From an uncultured Flavobacteriaceae bacterium (GTDB lineage Bacteria > Bacteroidota > Bacteroidia > Flavobacteriales > Flavobacteriaceae), in the NCBI GenBank assembly GCA_947493175.1, contig CANLQD010000009.1, forward strand, positions 62,001 to 126,000: a DNA stretch of 64,000 nucleotides, in the 5' to 3' direction. Each line of letters begins with the position of its first letter. Position 1 is the stretch's first letter. The position numbers and the translations under genes were made by a program. The notes beneath the pieces are model-generated. The model was given only the letters and a program-made list of their open reading frames with translations, made no database searches and was not told the DNA's origin. Of the stretch, positions 36,870 through 46,287 are shown one piece after another.

Positions 36870-37901
36870 GTGGATAGAAAAAAATATACCATCAAAGATA
36901 TTGCCCAACTGGCTGGAGTATCAAAAGGTACCGTAGACAGGGTATTGCACAAACGAGGCAAGGTATCCAAGGGGGCAGAGCAGAGCGTGCGACTTGTATT
37001 GGAGCAAATCGACTACCAACCCAACCCGATTGCCCGTAACCTTAAACACAACAAACTATATCGCATCTGTGTACTATTACCAAATCCGAAGGAAGACCTT
37101 TACTGGATTCCCGCACATGACGGCCTACTAGAAGCCGCCAAAGAGTATAAATCCTTTGGGGTTACCGTGAAACCATATTTTTATCACCCTTATGATCAGG
37201 TTTCTTTCCGACAAGCCTGTGAAAAAGCAGTGGAATCGTCTCCAGATGCCTTATTGGCGGCTACTACCATAGCAATTGAATCACTTGACATCTTTAAACA
37301 TTGTAAAGAAAAGAATATTCTGTTGGCTTTTTTCAACAACCATGTCAGGGCTAAACAAGACCGAATCTTTATAGGTCAGGATCTGCACCAAAGTGGAAGA
37401 ATTGCCGCGCAGCTTTTGTCTAAATTGGTAAAAAGGAATGCCATATTGGCCGTAGTGCATTTTGACAAGGAACAACACATGCAACTTAAAGAAGATGGGT
37501 TTCGTTCCTATTTTCTGGAACAGCACATTTCTGACACGATAATCAGCAAAAGCTTTCTAACCGGCTCAGATACCGATGTTTCTGCCGAAATTAATTCATT
37601 TTTAGTAGAAAATGATGAAATCTCAGGGGTGTTCGTTACCAATTCCAAAGCCCATATTTTTGCCAGGCACTGTAAAAAAGACATTGTTCTTATTGGCTAC
37701 GATTTGCTTGAACCGAATATTGAACTCTTAAAAAATGGGAAAATCGATTTTCTCATCCATCAAAAACCCAAGAGACAAGCCTACCTTGGTGTAGGGTTCT
37801 TGGCAGAGCACTTTTTATTCGGGAAACCCATTTCGAACGAATACCTTCTTCCTATCGACATTATCAGCTCAGAAAATGTTTCGTATCACTTAGACGTATA
37901 A
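36870..37901 (+). CDS. LacI family transcriptional regulator
   Basis: Regulator of 343 residues with a GTG start at 36870 (the frame has no better ATG). Residues 6-52 are the LacI HTH and hinge: TIKDIAQLAGVSKGTVDRVLHKRGKVS and YQPNPIARNLK. The rest is a periplasmic-binding-protein-like sensor domain (IFIGQDLHQSGRIAAQLL, EDGFRSYFLEQ, VFVTNSKAHIFARHC). The ligand is probably the sugar or derivative handled by the SusC/D locus that starts 199 bp downstream. A LacI-like palindrome lies in that gap. Confidence 0.9.
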   Translation: MDRKKYTIKDIAQLAGVSKGTVDRVLHKRGKVSKGAEQSVRLVLEQIDYQPNPIARNLKHNKLYRICVLLPNPKEDLYWIPAHDGLLEAAKEYKSFGVTVKPYFYHPYDQVSFRQACEKAVESSPDALLAATTIAIESLDIFKHCKEKNILLAFFNNHVRAKQDRIFIGQDLHQSGRIAAQLLSKLVKRNAILAVVHFDKEQHMQLKEDGFRSYFLEQHISDTIISKSFLTGSDTDVSAEINSFLVENDEISGVFVTNSKAHIFARHCKKDIVLIGYDLLEPNIELLKNGKIDFLIHQKPKRQAYLGVGFLAEHFLFGKPISNEYLLPIDIISSENVSYHLDV

Positions 37902-37969
37902 TCGGCCTCATTCCATCCATTTTAAAAGTTCCGTATACTTCATTCCTAATCTGTGTTCATTTCTTACGA

Positions 37970-37977
37970 AAACGTTT
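37970..37977. promoter_or_regulatory. Possible LacI-type half operator AAACGTTT
   Basis: AAACGTTT has the central CG typical of LacI/PurR-family operators. It lies 27 bp before the large palindrome, in the susC upstream region. Confidence 0.35.
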
Positions 37978-37996
37978 GAAATTATCAGAAAATATT

Positions 37997-38014
37997 AATG
38001 TGTTCGAACACATT
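37997..38014. promoter_or_regulatory. Perfect 18-bp palindrome upstream of susC (probable LacI operator)
   Basis: AATGTGTTCGAACACATT is its own reverse complement over 18 bp with a central CG, the form expected for a LacI-family dimer site. It lies 86 bp before the susC ATG and 96 bp after the lacI-type gene stop. Regulator pairing is inference. Confidence 0.65.
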
Positions 38015-38100
38015 TTATAAGTTACGCGCTGGTATTATCAAAAAATTAACTTAAATTCACTACAACTTAACTCATTCATCACAATCTAAAACACACTATT

Positions 38101-41100
38101 ATGACAAAAAAACTACTCTTTTTTTTAGTGTTGATCTGGGGTAGCTACCCGGTTTTGGCACAAGACAAGACCATCTCGGGAACAGTTACCGATGCCGCAG
38201 ATGGGTCTCCATTGCCCGGTGTCAATGTACTCGTGCAGGGCACTTCGAACGGTACCCAGACCGACTTCGACGGCAATTACATCATCGAAGCCTCGGAAGG
38301 AGATGTTCTCATCTTTTCATTCTTAGGAATGAGTTCACAAAATGTAACGGTCGGTTCATCGAATACCATTAATGTAACGATGCAGGAAGATGCCAGTCAG
38401 CTCGACGAAGTTGTCGTTACTGCCTTGGGGCTGGAGCGACAGTCAAAATCGCTGTCGTACGCGAATCAGCAAGTAGAAACAGATGAGTTGACCAAGGCTC
38501 GATCGGTAAACGTTTTGGAAGGATTAAGTGGTAAAGTGGCCGGTCTGGCGGTTACAAGATCCTCTTCCGGTGTAGGGGCACCTGCCAGAGTGGTGTTAAG
38601 GGGAAATAGGTCCATAGGTGGTAGTAGTCAGCCATTGTATGTAGTGGACGGCATCTTGCTTAATGGGGATATTAATAACATTAGCCCCGACGATATCCAA
38701 GAGATTTCTATTCTCAAAGGTGCGAATGCAGCTGCCCTTTATGGTAGTAGGGCACAAAACGGTGCAATTATTATTACGACGAAATCAGGTAAAGGGGCAA
38801 GAGAAGGGGTGTCGACCAGCATTGGATTCGCTTCTAATTTTTCTTCCCCGATCAATTTGATGCAGTTTCAAAATGAATATGGCCAAGGTGCCGGAGGAAC
38901 CTACTCGGAAACAGCTACCACCTCCTGGGGGCCGCGCTTTGATGGCAGCCAAGTGGCGCATTGGTCCAATGACCCCAACTATCCACTCTTTGGGCAAACC
39001 TATGCGTATGAAGCGCAACCGGATAATGTAACTGACTTTTTTACTACAGGCCATGAGCTTGCTACGAATATTGGTGTAAACATCAATACTGAAAAATCAA
39101 ATGTCTTTTTAGGGTATACTTTTACCGATGCCGGAGGAATTGTACCAGGAAATGATTTGAATAGGCACAGTCTTACAGCAAGGATTAATTCTAACATTAC
39201 CGAAAAATTACAGGTAGATGCAAAGGTTAACTACATTCGTGACGATTTTTCGAATGTGTTGGCCGCAGGTGAAGGTTTTGACAACCCCGTCCGTTATTTG
39301 TATAAAATGCCTAGAAATATCCGCACCGAAGACTTTCAAAATTTTCAATTCATCAACGATGAGGGAAAGCTACGGCAACACTATTTCCTACCTCAGTTTA
39401 ACGGTGGCGGGAACCCTTATTGGACCGTTAACAACGTACTAAACCCAAGATTGGATGAAAGGGTTCTAGCATTGCTTTCCCTAAAATACAATGTAACCGA
39501 TGACCTTTCTATCTTGGCACGTTCTGCGATGGACCGTACTAGCAGATCCGAGGAACAGCTATGGTATAATGACACCTACACAGTTGCCCAGTTCGGACGG
39601 TATCAAAAATTGGCGAGCAATCAGTACGATTGGAATACCGATGTGCTTATTAACTACAATAAGAACATTACGGAAGATTTTAAAATCGATATTAATGCAG
39701 GTGCTAACCAAAGGGTTTTTGAAAGAAACCTACTTAGAGGTAATGGCACTAATTTTACGATTGAAAATTTCTTTGCACTGAGTAATACCCAAAATCCCCT
39801 AGCGACCGAAGAATTAGAACGATTTGAAGTTCAATCGGTGTATGGTCTGGCAGAGTTCTCCTATAAAAATGCCATTTTTCTAAATCTTACGGCTAGAAAT
39901 GATTGGAGTTCGACCTTACCAGAGAACAATCGCTCCTATTTCTACCCATCGGTAGGTCTCACGGCAGTTTTGACTGATTTAGTAGATTTTGGAGACGGTG
40001 ATGTATTGAGCTTTTTAAAACTTCGGGCCAACTGGGCGGAAGTAGGAAATGATACGGACGCCTTTAGTTTGTCGAGGAGGGCCGATATCCGTTTCGGTTC
40101 TTTAGACCGAAATCCTACCCTACCCAATAGCGATTTAAGACCAGAATCCACACAGTCATTGGAGCTAGGTTTTGATTCTCGTTTTTTAGATAATCGACTT
40201 CGATTTGACTTTACGTATTACAAGACCAATACGTTTGATCAAATTTTTAGAACTCCTACCCCAGTAGGTTCTGGTATATCAAGTTTCTTTCAGAATGGCG
40301 GTGATATTCAAAACCGTGGGTTTGAGATTGTGTTAGGGGCTACTATTGTAAACAATGCCGATTTCTCTTGGGATGTCGACCTCAACTGGTTTACGAACCA
40401 AAGTGAAGTACTCGAAATTGCAGATGGCTTTGATCGTTTGACCGTAAACAGCGATTTTATTCGCGATTATGTATTGATCGTGGGCGAAGAATTCGGCGAT
40501 ATTTATTCAAGAGGTTACGAACGTGATGAACAAGGTCGAGTTATCGTTGACGATTTTGGTCTTCCCATCATTACGCCAGGGCGCGATGCTGTGAAAGTGG
40601 CCAATTTCAATCCAGATTGGATCGGTGGTATTCGAAACTCGTTTCGCTACAAGAATTTTAATATGAGTGCCCTTATCGATATTCGCCAAGGAGGTACCAC
40701 AACTAGTTTTTCAGAGGCCATTCTTGCTAGGGATGGAGTGTTGGATTACACCACTGAAGGTCGAGAAGGCGGTCTTATTTTTGGCGATAATTTCATGAGT
40801 GGAGAAACTGCGGTAAGACAAGATGGGTCTCCTAATACCGTCGCGTTTTCCGCCGAAGATTTTTACAATCGGGTAGGTGGTCGAAATACACCTGTAGGTG
40901 AAGCATTTGTTCGTGATCTGTCAAACATTCGCCTACGTGAATTGGTCATCGGGTATAATGTACCGCAGACCATTTTATCGAAGACGTTTTTGACCTCTGC
41001 CAACATCTCATTGGTGGGAAGAAACCTGTTTTTTATTAGTAACAAGGCAGAAAACTTTGACCCTGAATCCCTCACCTCTGTTCAAAATACTCCAAACACA

Positions 41101-41193
41101 GAGGATAATGAAGAAGTTTCGTCTGAGGGACGAGAAGCATTTGCCTTGCCAACTACAAGAAACATTGGCGTCTCCATAAATTTTGGATTTTAA
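38101..41193 (+). CDS. SusC/RagA-type TonB-dependent outer membrane transporter
   Basis: Outer membrane protein of 1030 residues. Signal peptide (about 1-20, ending VLAQ), then a carboxypeptidase-regulatory-like beta domain (ISGTVTDAADGSPLPGVNV), a TonB-box-like region before LDEVVVTALG, and the plug domain with LQGS-type motifs: VLRGNRSIGG, PLYVVDGI, ISILKGANAAALYGSRAQNG. The remaining about 800 residues form the beta barrel, ending with NFGF (terminal aromatic). It imports oligosaccharides or peptides together with the SusD partner 27 bp downstream. No STN domain is present, so it is not a signal-transducing (anti-sigma coupled) type. Confidence 0.95.
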   Translation: MTKKLLFFLVLIWGSYPVLAQDKTISGTVTDAADGSPLPGVNVLVQGTSNGTQTDFDGNYIIEASEGDVLIFSFLGMSSQNVTVGSSNTINVTMQEDASQLDEVVVTALGLERQSKSLSYANQQVETDELTKARSVNVLEGLSGKVAGLAVTRSSSGVGAPARVVLRGNRSIGGSSQPLYVVDGILLNGDINNISPDDIQEISILKGANAAALYGSRAQNGAIIITTKSGKGAREGVSTSIGFASNFSSPINLMQFQNEYGQGAGGTYSETATTSWGPRFDGSQVAHWSNDPNYPLFGQTYAYEAQPDNVTDFFTTGHELATNIGVNINTEKSNVFLGYTFTDAGGIVPGNDLNRHSLTARINSNITEKLQVDAKVNYIRDDFSNVLAAGEGFDNPVRYLYKMPRNIRTEDFQNFQFINDEGKLRQHYFLPQFNGGGNPYWTVNNVLNPRLDERVLALLSLKYNVTDDLSILARSAMDRTSRSEEQLWYNDTYTVAQFGRYQKLASNQYDWNTDVLINYNKNITEDFKIDINAGANQRVFERNLLRGNGTNFTIENFFALSNTQNPLATEELERFEVQSVYGLAEFSYKNAIFLNLTARNDWSSTLPENNRSYFYPSVGLTAVLTDLVDFGDGDVLSFLKLRANWAEVGNDTDAFSLSRRADIRFGSLDRNPTLPNSDLRPESTQSLELGFDSRFLDNRLRFDFTYYKTNTFDQIFRTPTPVGSGISSFFQNGGDIQNRGFEIVLGATIVNNADFSWDVDLNWFTNQSEVLEIADGFDRLTVNSDFIRDYVLIVGEEFGDIYSRGYERDEQGRVIVDDFGLPIITPGRDAVKVANFNPDWIGGIRNSFRYKNFNMSALIDIRQGGTTTSFSEAILARDGVLDYTTEGREGGLIFGDNFMSGETAVRQDGSPNTVAFSAEDFYNRVGGRNTPVGEAFVRDLSNIRLRELVIGYNVPQTILSKTFLTSANISLVGRNLFFISNKAENFDPESLTSVQNTPNTEDNEEVSSEGREAFALPTTRNIGVSINFGF

Positions 41194-41220
41194 AAAAATT
41201 GTAATTTTAAAGAAAAAAAA

Positions 41221-42813
41221 ATGAAAAGAAGTATCACAAGATTTTGTTTAGGTCTAGTGCTAGGAGGCTTTCTCCTGGGATGCACCGACGATTTTACAGA
41301 ACTGAATACAGATCCTAAGAATTTTACTGAAGATGCGGTTACAGCCGCAGAATATCCGCTTTTTGTAAAAAGAGCTTTATACACGCCCAACTATATGCCT
41401 TTTGATCAAGCTAGGGGGCCCTTTCAGTTGGGCCACTCTTTGTTTTCGGATGTGTACGCCAATTATTTTGCTACCACGGCACCAAACTTTAATAGTGACC
41501 AATTTGAATTGGTTGGGGGTTGGTTAAATGGGGCCTATCGTTATTTCTACCAAAGAGCAGCTCCTAATATCCAGTTAGCTGTAGACACTGCCGAAGAGCA
41601 AGGTTTTACCTTGGAAAATGCGATGATGAAGGTATGGAAAGTGTATGCTTATCACAGGGTAACCGACTATTGGGGGCCTATTCCTTATTCCAACTTTGGT
41701 AATTTTGAAACAGAAGTTCCATACGACTCTCAGGAGGCAATTTACAACGATTTTTTTGTTACTCTAGCAGATGCAATTACGGTCTTAAAGGCCAATACAG
41801 GAGGCACTTCCTTCTTGGGCGATAACGATGTTATTTTTGCGGGTGACGTAGATTCTTGGCTAAAGTTTGCCAATACGCTTCGATTGCGATTGGCAATGCG
41901 GGTAAAATATGTTGATCCCTCACTTTCCCAAAGTAACGCCGAAGCAGCTATCGCAGATGGGGTCATGTTATCCAATGACGACAATGCGGTAATTGGTACC
42001 GACCTGAATTTTACCAATAGTTATACTACCATTACCCAATGGGGGGAATTTCGTATGAGTGCCGATATGGAAAGTGTTCTCAAAGGATACCAAGACCCTA
42101 GGGTAGCCACCTACTATGCCCCTGCGGCCAGTCCGGATGCTACCGACGATCCTGCGGGAGTAGAATTTCCATATGAGGGAATGCGTAACGGCCAAACTGC
42201 CGAGTCAAAAGCTACTACTAATTTCAATGATCTGGCATCCAATATGGCCGGACCTTATACCTTAGGAGGAGACCCTGGTCCGGCATGGACCGTAATTGCA
42301 GCTGCAGAAGCCTATTTCTTAAGAGCCGAGGCCGCACTAGATGGTTATGCTGCTGGCGGGAGTGCCGAGGAATTATACAATCAAGGTATTGTACAGTCTC
42401 ACCTCCAGCACGGCTATGACGGTACCAACCTTTCAGGGGAAGACTACGTAAGTAGTGCCTTGACACCTGTTGCCATAGACGACTCCCCAGTAGCTTCCTC
42501 AGTTCCTGTAGCGTACAATGCGGCAGGCTCACCAGAAGAACAACTGGAACAAATCATCACACAGAAATGGATTGCTTTATGGCCAGACAGTGAAGAAGCT
42601 TATGCAGAACGTAGAAGAACCGGTTATCCCAGGCTATACAATCGATTGAATTCATTGAACCCCAATATAGCAGTGGATGAAATACCTAGAAGAATGACCT
42701 ATACTGCTACAGAATATGCAGATAATACATCCGCTACCGAAGATGCTGTGAATAATTTATTGGGCGGTCCCGATCTGGGTACGACCAAACTTTGGTGGGA
42801 TGCTAAAAACTAA
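41221..42813 (+). CDS. SusD/RagB-type surface lipoprotein
   Basis: Substrate-binding lipoprotein of 530 residues. Signal peptide with lipobox FLLGC (Cys21) and acidic DD after it. FTELNTDPKNF, DYWGPIPYSNFGNFETEVPYDSQEAIYNDFF and WLKFANTLRLRLAMRV are SusD-like signatures; the C-terminal EQIITQKWIALWPDSEEAYAERRRTGYP is the typical family ending. It caps the SusC barrel. The type looks like the SusD-like_2 branch. It is followed by a clear terminator, so the downstream VCBS gene is partly separate. Confidence 0.94.
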   Translation: MKRSITRFCLGLVLGGFLLGCTDDFTELNTDPKNFTEDAVTAAEYPLFVKRALYTPNYMPFDQARGPFQLGHSLFSDVYANYFATTAPNFNSDQFELVGGWLNGAYRYFYQRAAPNIQLAVDTAEEQGFTLENAMMKVWKVYAYHRVTDYWGPIPYSNFGNFETEVPYDSQEAIYNDFFVTLADAITVLKANTGGTSFLGDNDVIFAGDVDSWLKFANTLRLRLAMRVKYVDPSLSQSNAEAAIADGVMLSNDDNAVIGTDLNFTNSYTTITQWGEFRMSADMESVLKGYQDPRVATYYAPAASPDATDDPAGVEFPYEGMRNGQTAESKATTNFNDLASNMAGPYTLGGDPGPAWTVIAAAEAYFLRAEAALDGYAAGGSAEELYNQGIVQSHLQHGYDGTNLSGEDYVSSALTPVAIDDSPVASSVPVAYNAAGSPEEQLEQIITQKWIALWPDSEEAYAERRRTGYPRLYNRLNSLNPNIAVDEIPRRMTYTATEYADNTSATEDAVNNLLGGPDLGTTKLWWDAKN

Positions 42814-42835
42814 TATAGGAATAGATTGAATTTTT

Positions 42836-42871
42836 AAAAAGAGACCGCCCTATTCTGGCGGTCTTTTTTTA
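42836..42871 (+). terminator. Rho-independent terminator after susD
   Basis: AGACCGCC (42842-42849) pairs with GGCGGTCT (42857-42864) around a 7-base loop; flanking A and T tracts extend the hairpin and end in T residues. Confidence 0.85.
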
Positions 42872-42945
42872 CCTTATAGCTTCCAATAAACCCAATTCTT
42901 GATACCCTTGTGCTTTCGAAAACCATACAGACTAAAATACAGGCA

Positions 42946-45900
42946 ATGCGAATATTACTTACCGTTCTTTTATTTGGGGCGCTACTGCTCTTAACAGGGT
43001 CTTGTTCGTCTGAATCGAAAGACAAACTGTTTTCAGTTCTTAGTCCCCATACCACGGGTGTCAACTTTAAGAATATCCTAAAGGAAACCAAGGAATTCAA
43101 CGTATTGGAGTACGGTTACCTATATAACGGCGGGGGGGTTGCCATTGGAGACATCAACAATGATGGGCTACCAGATATTTACTTTACCGGTAACATGGTA
43201 GGAAGCCACCTATACCTCAACCAAGGAAATTTTAAATTCAAAGAGGTGGCAAAAAAGGCAGGAGTCTTTGCTGAAGGGCTCTGGAACACAGGAACCACAA
43301 TGGCAGATGTCAACGCCGATGGGCTTTTGGATATTTATATTTGTCGTTCGGCATCTCCCTCTTCAAAACAGCGCAGCAACCTACTATTTATAAACAATGG
43401 TGTCGATGATTCGGGAGATGTTTCCTTTACAGAAAAAGCAAAAGAGTACGGGGTCGATGATTCCGGATATTCGACCCAAGCCGCATTCTTTGATTATGAC
43501 AAAGATGGGGACTTAGATCTGTATGTACTTAATCATTCCACACAAAAATACGCCGGATTTGGTCAAATAACGGCTTCGCTTAAAAATAGAAAAGACGCGG
43601 CTTATTCTGACAAACTCTATAAAAACGAAGATGGTACATTCAAAGATGTCAGTGAGGAAGCCGGGCTTATATCGAATGTCCTTGGATTTGGGCTCGGAGT
43701 CGCCATATCGGACCTGAACGACGATGGCTGGCCCGATATGTACATCTCTAACGATTACAACGAACAAGACTACCTTTATATCAATAATGGGGATGGTACC
43801 TTTTCAGAGCGTTTGACAGATTATATTGGCCATACCTCCTTGTTTTCAATGGGTTCTGACATCGCTGACATCAATAATGATGGGTACATGGATCTCATGA
43901 CCTTAGACATGCTCCCAGAGGGCAATGCTCGCCAAAAAATGGTCTCCGGACCCGATAATTACGACAAGTATCAACTGCTGGTCAATTCAGGTTTTTACAA
44001 CCAAACAATGCGGAATATGCTACATATAAATCGGCAGGGGCATCATTTTTCGGAAATCGGTCAGTTTTCCGGAGTCTCCAACACAGACTGGAGTTGGGCT
44101 TCCCTTTTTGCAGATCTTGATTTAGACGGTTACAAAGATTTGTTTATCACCAACGGCTATAAACGTGATTACACCAATATGGATTTCATGAATTATGCCG
44201 TTCAGGAGAAACTGAAAGAAAATAAAACAGGCCAGCAAACCGCTATCATGGAACTACTGGAAAAAATACCATCGACAGTCGAGGAAAATTATACCTACAG
44301 GAACAATGGGGACCTCACATTCACCAAAATGAACACCATATGGGGTTTGGACCAGAAAAACCTGTCCAATGGTGCAGCATATGCCGATTTGGACAATGAC
44401 GGGGACTTAGACCTTGTAGTCAATACCATTGAGAAAGAAGCATTGATCTTACGAAATAATAGCGAGCTGCATAACCAACATCATTATTTAAGGATTAAGC
44501 TGAAAGGGGAAGGGAAAAATACCTTTGGAATCGGCGCTAAAATATCCCTTCTTGTGAACGGTGAATTAATAACGCAAGAGGTGATGCCTGTTCGCGGCTA
44601 CCAATCGTCAGTAGATTACACATTGGTATTCGGATTGGGAGCGCAAAACACGGTAGACGCACTCACCGTGGTCTGGCCCGATTTCAAGGAACAGTCTTTG
44701 AGAAATATCACCGCAGACCAAACACTCACACTGGAACAAGACAATGCAGAACGACTCCAAAAGGAGGCACCTCTATATACCGCCCCATACCTAACCGATG
44801 TTTCAACTGATAGTCTCATTAGTTTCGTTCATCAAGAAAACTTGTATAACGACTTTAAAAGGGAACAGTTGCTTCCCCACAAACTATCGACCCAAGGCCC
44901 AAAAATAGCTGTGGCGGATGTAAACAACGATGGTCTGGAAGACATTTATATTGGAGGGGCCAAAGGACAAGCGGGGCAACTATTGTTACAAGATAAACGA
45001 GGTACCTTTTCGGCAATGGCTACCGACCTTTTTAAAAATGACCAAGAATCGGAGGATTTAGGGGTACTGTTCCTTGATGTCGATAACGATTACGATGTGG
45101 ATCTATATGTGGTGAGTGGCGGTAATGAATTTGAACCAGGTGCTTACCAATTACAAGACCGTCTCTATTTAAATAACGGACGTGGAAGATTCGCAAAAAG
45201 CGAAAAATCCTTACCTCTTATACCAACCAGTAGTTCTTGTGTCACTGCTGGGGATTTGGACGGTGATGGTGATCTGGACCTCTTTGTGGGTGGTCGTTCG
45301 GTACCGGGAAAGTACCCAACAAACCCTAGAAGCTATGTGCTAGAGAACGATGGTAAAGGAAATTTTAGTGATGTTACCGAAAAGGTAAACCCTGCCTTAA
45401 AAAATCCTGGTATGGTCACCGACGCCTTATGGACCGATTTTGACGGGGATCAAAAAGACGATTTAATTGTTGTTGGGGAGTTTATGCCCGTTCGTTTGTT
45501 TACCAATTCAAACGGAATCCTCACTGAAATTGCTGAGACAAACAACAGCAGAGAAAGTTACGGATGGTGGAATAGTATCGAAGAAGGGGATTTTGACGAG
45601 GATGGCGATACCGACTATATCTTAGGAAATTTTGGGCTCAATTCCCAATTAAAAGCCTCCCCAACAGAACCTGTAGAGCTTTATGCAAAGGATTTTGACA
45701 ATAATGGCTCCCTAGATCCCGTGCTATGCTCCTATGTAATGGGAGAAAGTTACCCGGTCTTTTCAAAGGACGATTTGGTAGGGCAGTTAAACGGTCTTAA
45801 AGGACGATATGTGAACTATGCGGACTATGCTGAACAAAAAATTACCGACATATTTACGAAGGAAGAATTGCGAGACGCGCTTCGTTTAAAGGCAACTACT

Positions 45901-46287
45901 TTCGCCACCAGCATTATGGAAAACATGGGGGCCGGACAATTCAAGCTGCAACCTTTGCCTGCTGAGACCCAGTTTTCACCCATTTATGGTACATTGGTAA
46001 AAGATATTGATGCCGATGGCCATTTAGATGTACTTTTAGGAGGAAATTTTTTTGGAACGCGGGTCAAGTATGGGCGATATGACGCTAACAAAGGTCTACT
46101 CCTCTTAGGAGATGGGAAGGGCGACTTCCAAACAACCGAATATGACCAGAGCGGATTGCACATTGAAGGGGAAGTACGTGATATCGGTTGCATATCATCC
46201 GCCAACGGGAAAGAGATTATCCTATTTATACAGAACAACGGACCCGTAGCTACCTATGCACTGCCAACCAAAAATACGGACGAATGA
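42946..46287 (+). CDS. Giant VCBS/FG-GAP repeat lipoprotein with ASPIC/UnbV domain
   Basis: Protein of 1113 residues starting at ATG 42946; a GTG at 42910 is in frame but would bury the signal. Lipobox LLTGSC (Cys20). Many calcium-binding FG-GAP/VCBS repeats of the form DINNDGLPDIYF, DYDKDGDLDLYV, DLNDDGWPDMYI and DVDNDYDVDLYV form two beta-propeller halves, separated by an ASPIC/UnbV domain (about 520-600; KNTFGIGAKISLLV ... LTVVWPDFKEQSL). Surface adhesion or substrate binding is likely; no catalytic motif seen. Its stop overlaps the start of the DUF5107 gene (ATGA), suggesting partner proteins. Confidence 0.87.
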   Translation: MRILLTVLLFGALLLLTGSCSSESKDKLFSVLSPHTTGVNFKNILKETKEFNVLEYGYLYNGGGVAIGDINNDGLPDIYFTGNMVGSHLYLNQGNFKFKEVAKKAGVFAEGLWNTGTTMADVNADGLLDIYICRSASPSSKQRSNLLFINNGVDDSGDVSFTEKAKEYGVDDSGYSTQAAFFDYDKDGDLDLYVLNHSTQKYAGFGQITASLKNRKDAAYSDKLYKNEDGTFKDVSEEAGLISNVLGFGLGVAISDLNDDGWPDMYISNDYNEQDYLYINNGDGTFSERLTDYIGHTSLFSMGSDIADINNDGYMDLMTLDMLPEGNARQKMVSGPDNYDKYQLLVNSGFYNQTMRNMLHINRQGHHFSEIGQFSGVSNTDWSWASLFADLDLDGYKDLFITNGYKRDYTNMDFMNYAVQEKLKENKTGQQTAIMELLEKIPSTVEENYTYRNNGDLTFTKMNTIWGLDQKNLSNGAAYADLDNDGDLDLVVNTIEKEALILRNNSELHNQHHYLRIKLKGEGKNTFGIGAKISLLVNGELITQEVMPVRGYQSSVDYTLVFGLGAQNTVDALTVVWPDFKEQSLRNITADQTLTLEQDNAERLQKEAPLYTAPYLTDVSTDSLISFVHQENLYNDFKREQLLPHKLSTQGPKIAVADVNNDGLEDIYIGGAKGQAGQLLLQDKRGTFSAMATDLFKNDQESEDLGVLFLDVDNDYDVDLYVVSGGNEFEPGAYQLQDRLYLNNGRGRFAKSEKSLPLIPTSSSCVTAGDLDGDGDLDLFVGGRSVPGKYPTNPRSYVLENDGKGNFSDVTEKVNPALKNPGMVTDALWTDFDGDQKDDLIVVGEFMPVRLFTNSNGILTEIAETNNSRESYGWWNSIEEGDFDEDGDTDYILGNFGLNSQLKASPTEPVELYAKDFDNNGSLDPVLCSYVMGESYPVFSKDDLVGQLNGLKGRYVNYADYAEQKITDIFTKEELRDALRLKATTFATSIMENMGAGQFKLQPLPAETQFSPIYGTLVKDIDADGHLDVLLGGNFFGTRVKYGRYDANKGLLLLGDGKGDFQTTEYDQSGLHIEGEVRDIGCISSANGKEIILFIQNNGPVATYALPTKNTDE

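Noticed and set aside
42910..42946. GTG start for the VCBS protein.
   Set aside because: It would place 12 residues before the lipoprotein signal; ATG 42946 gives a proper signal peptide.
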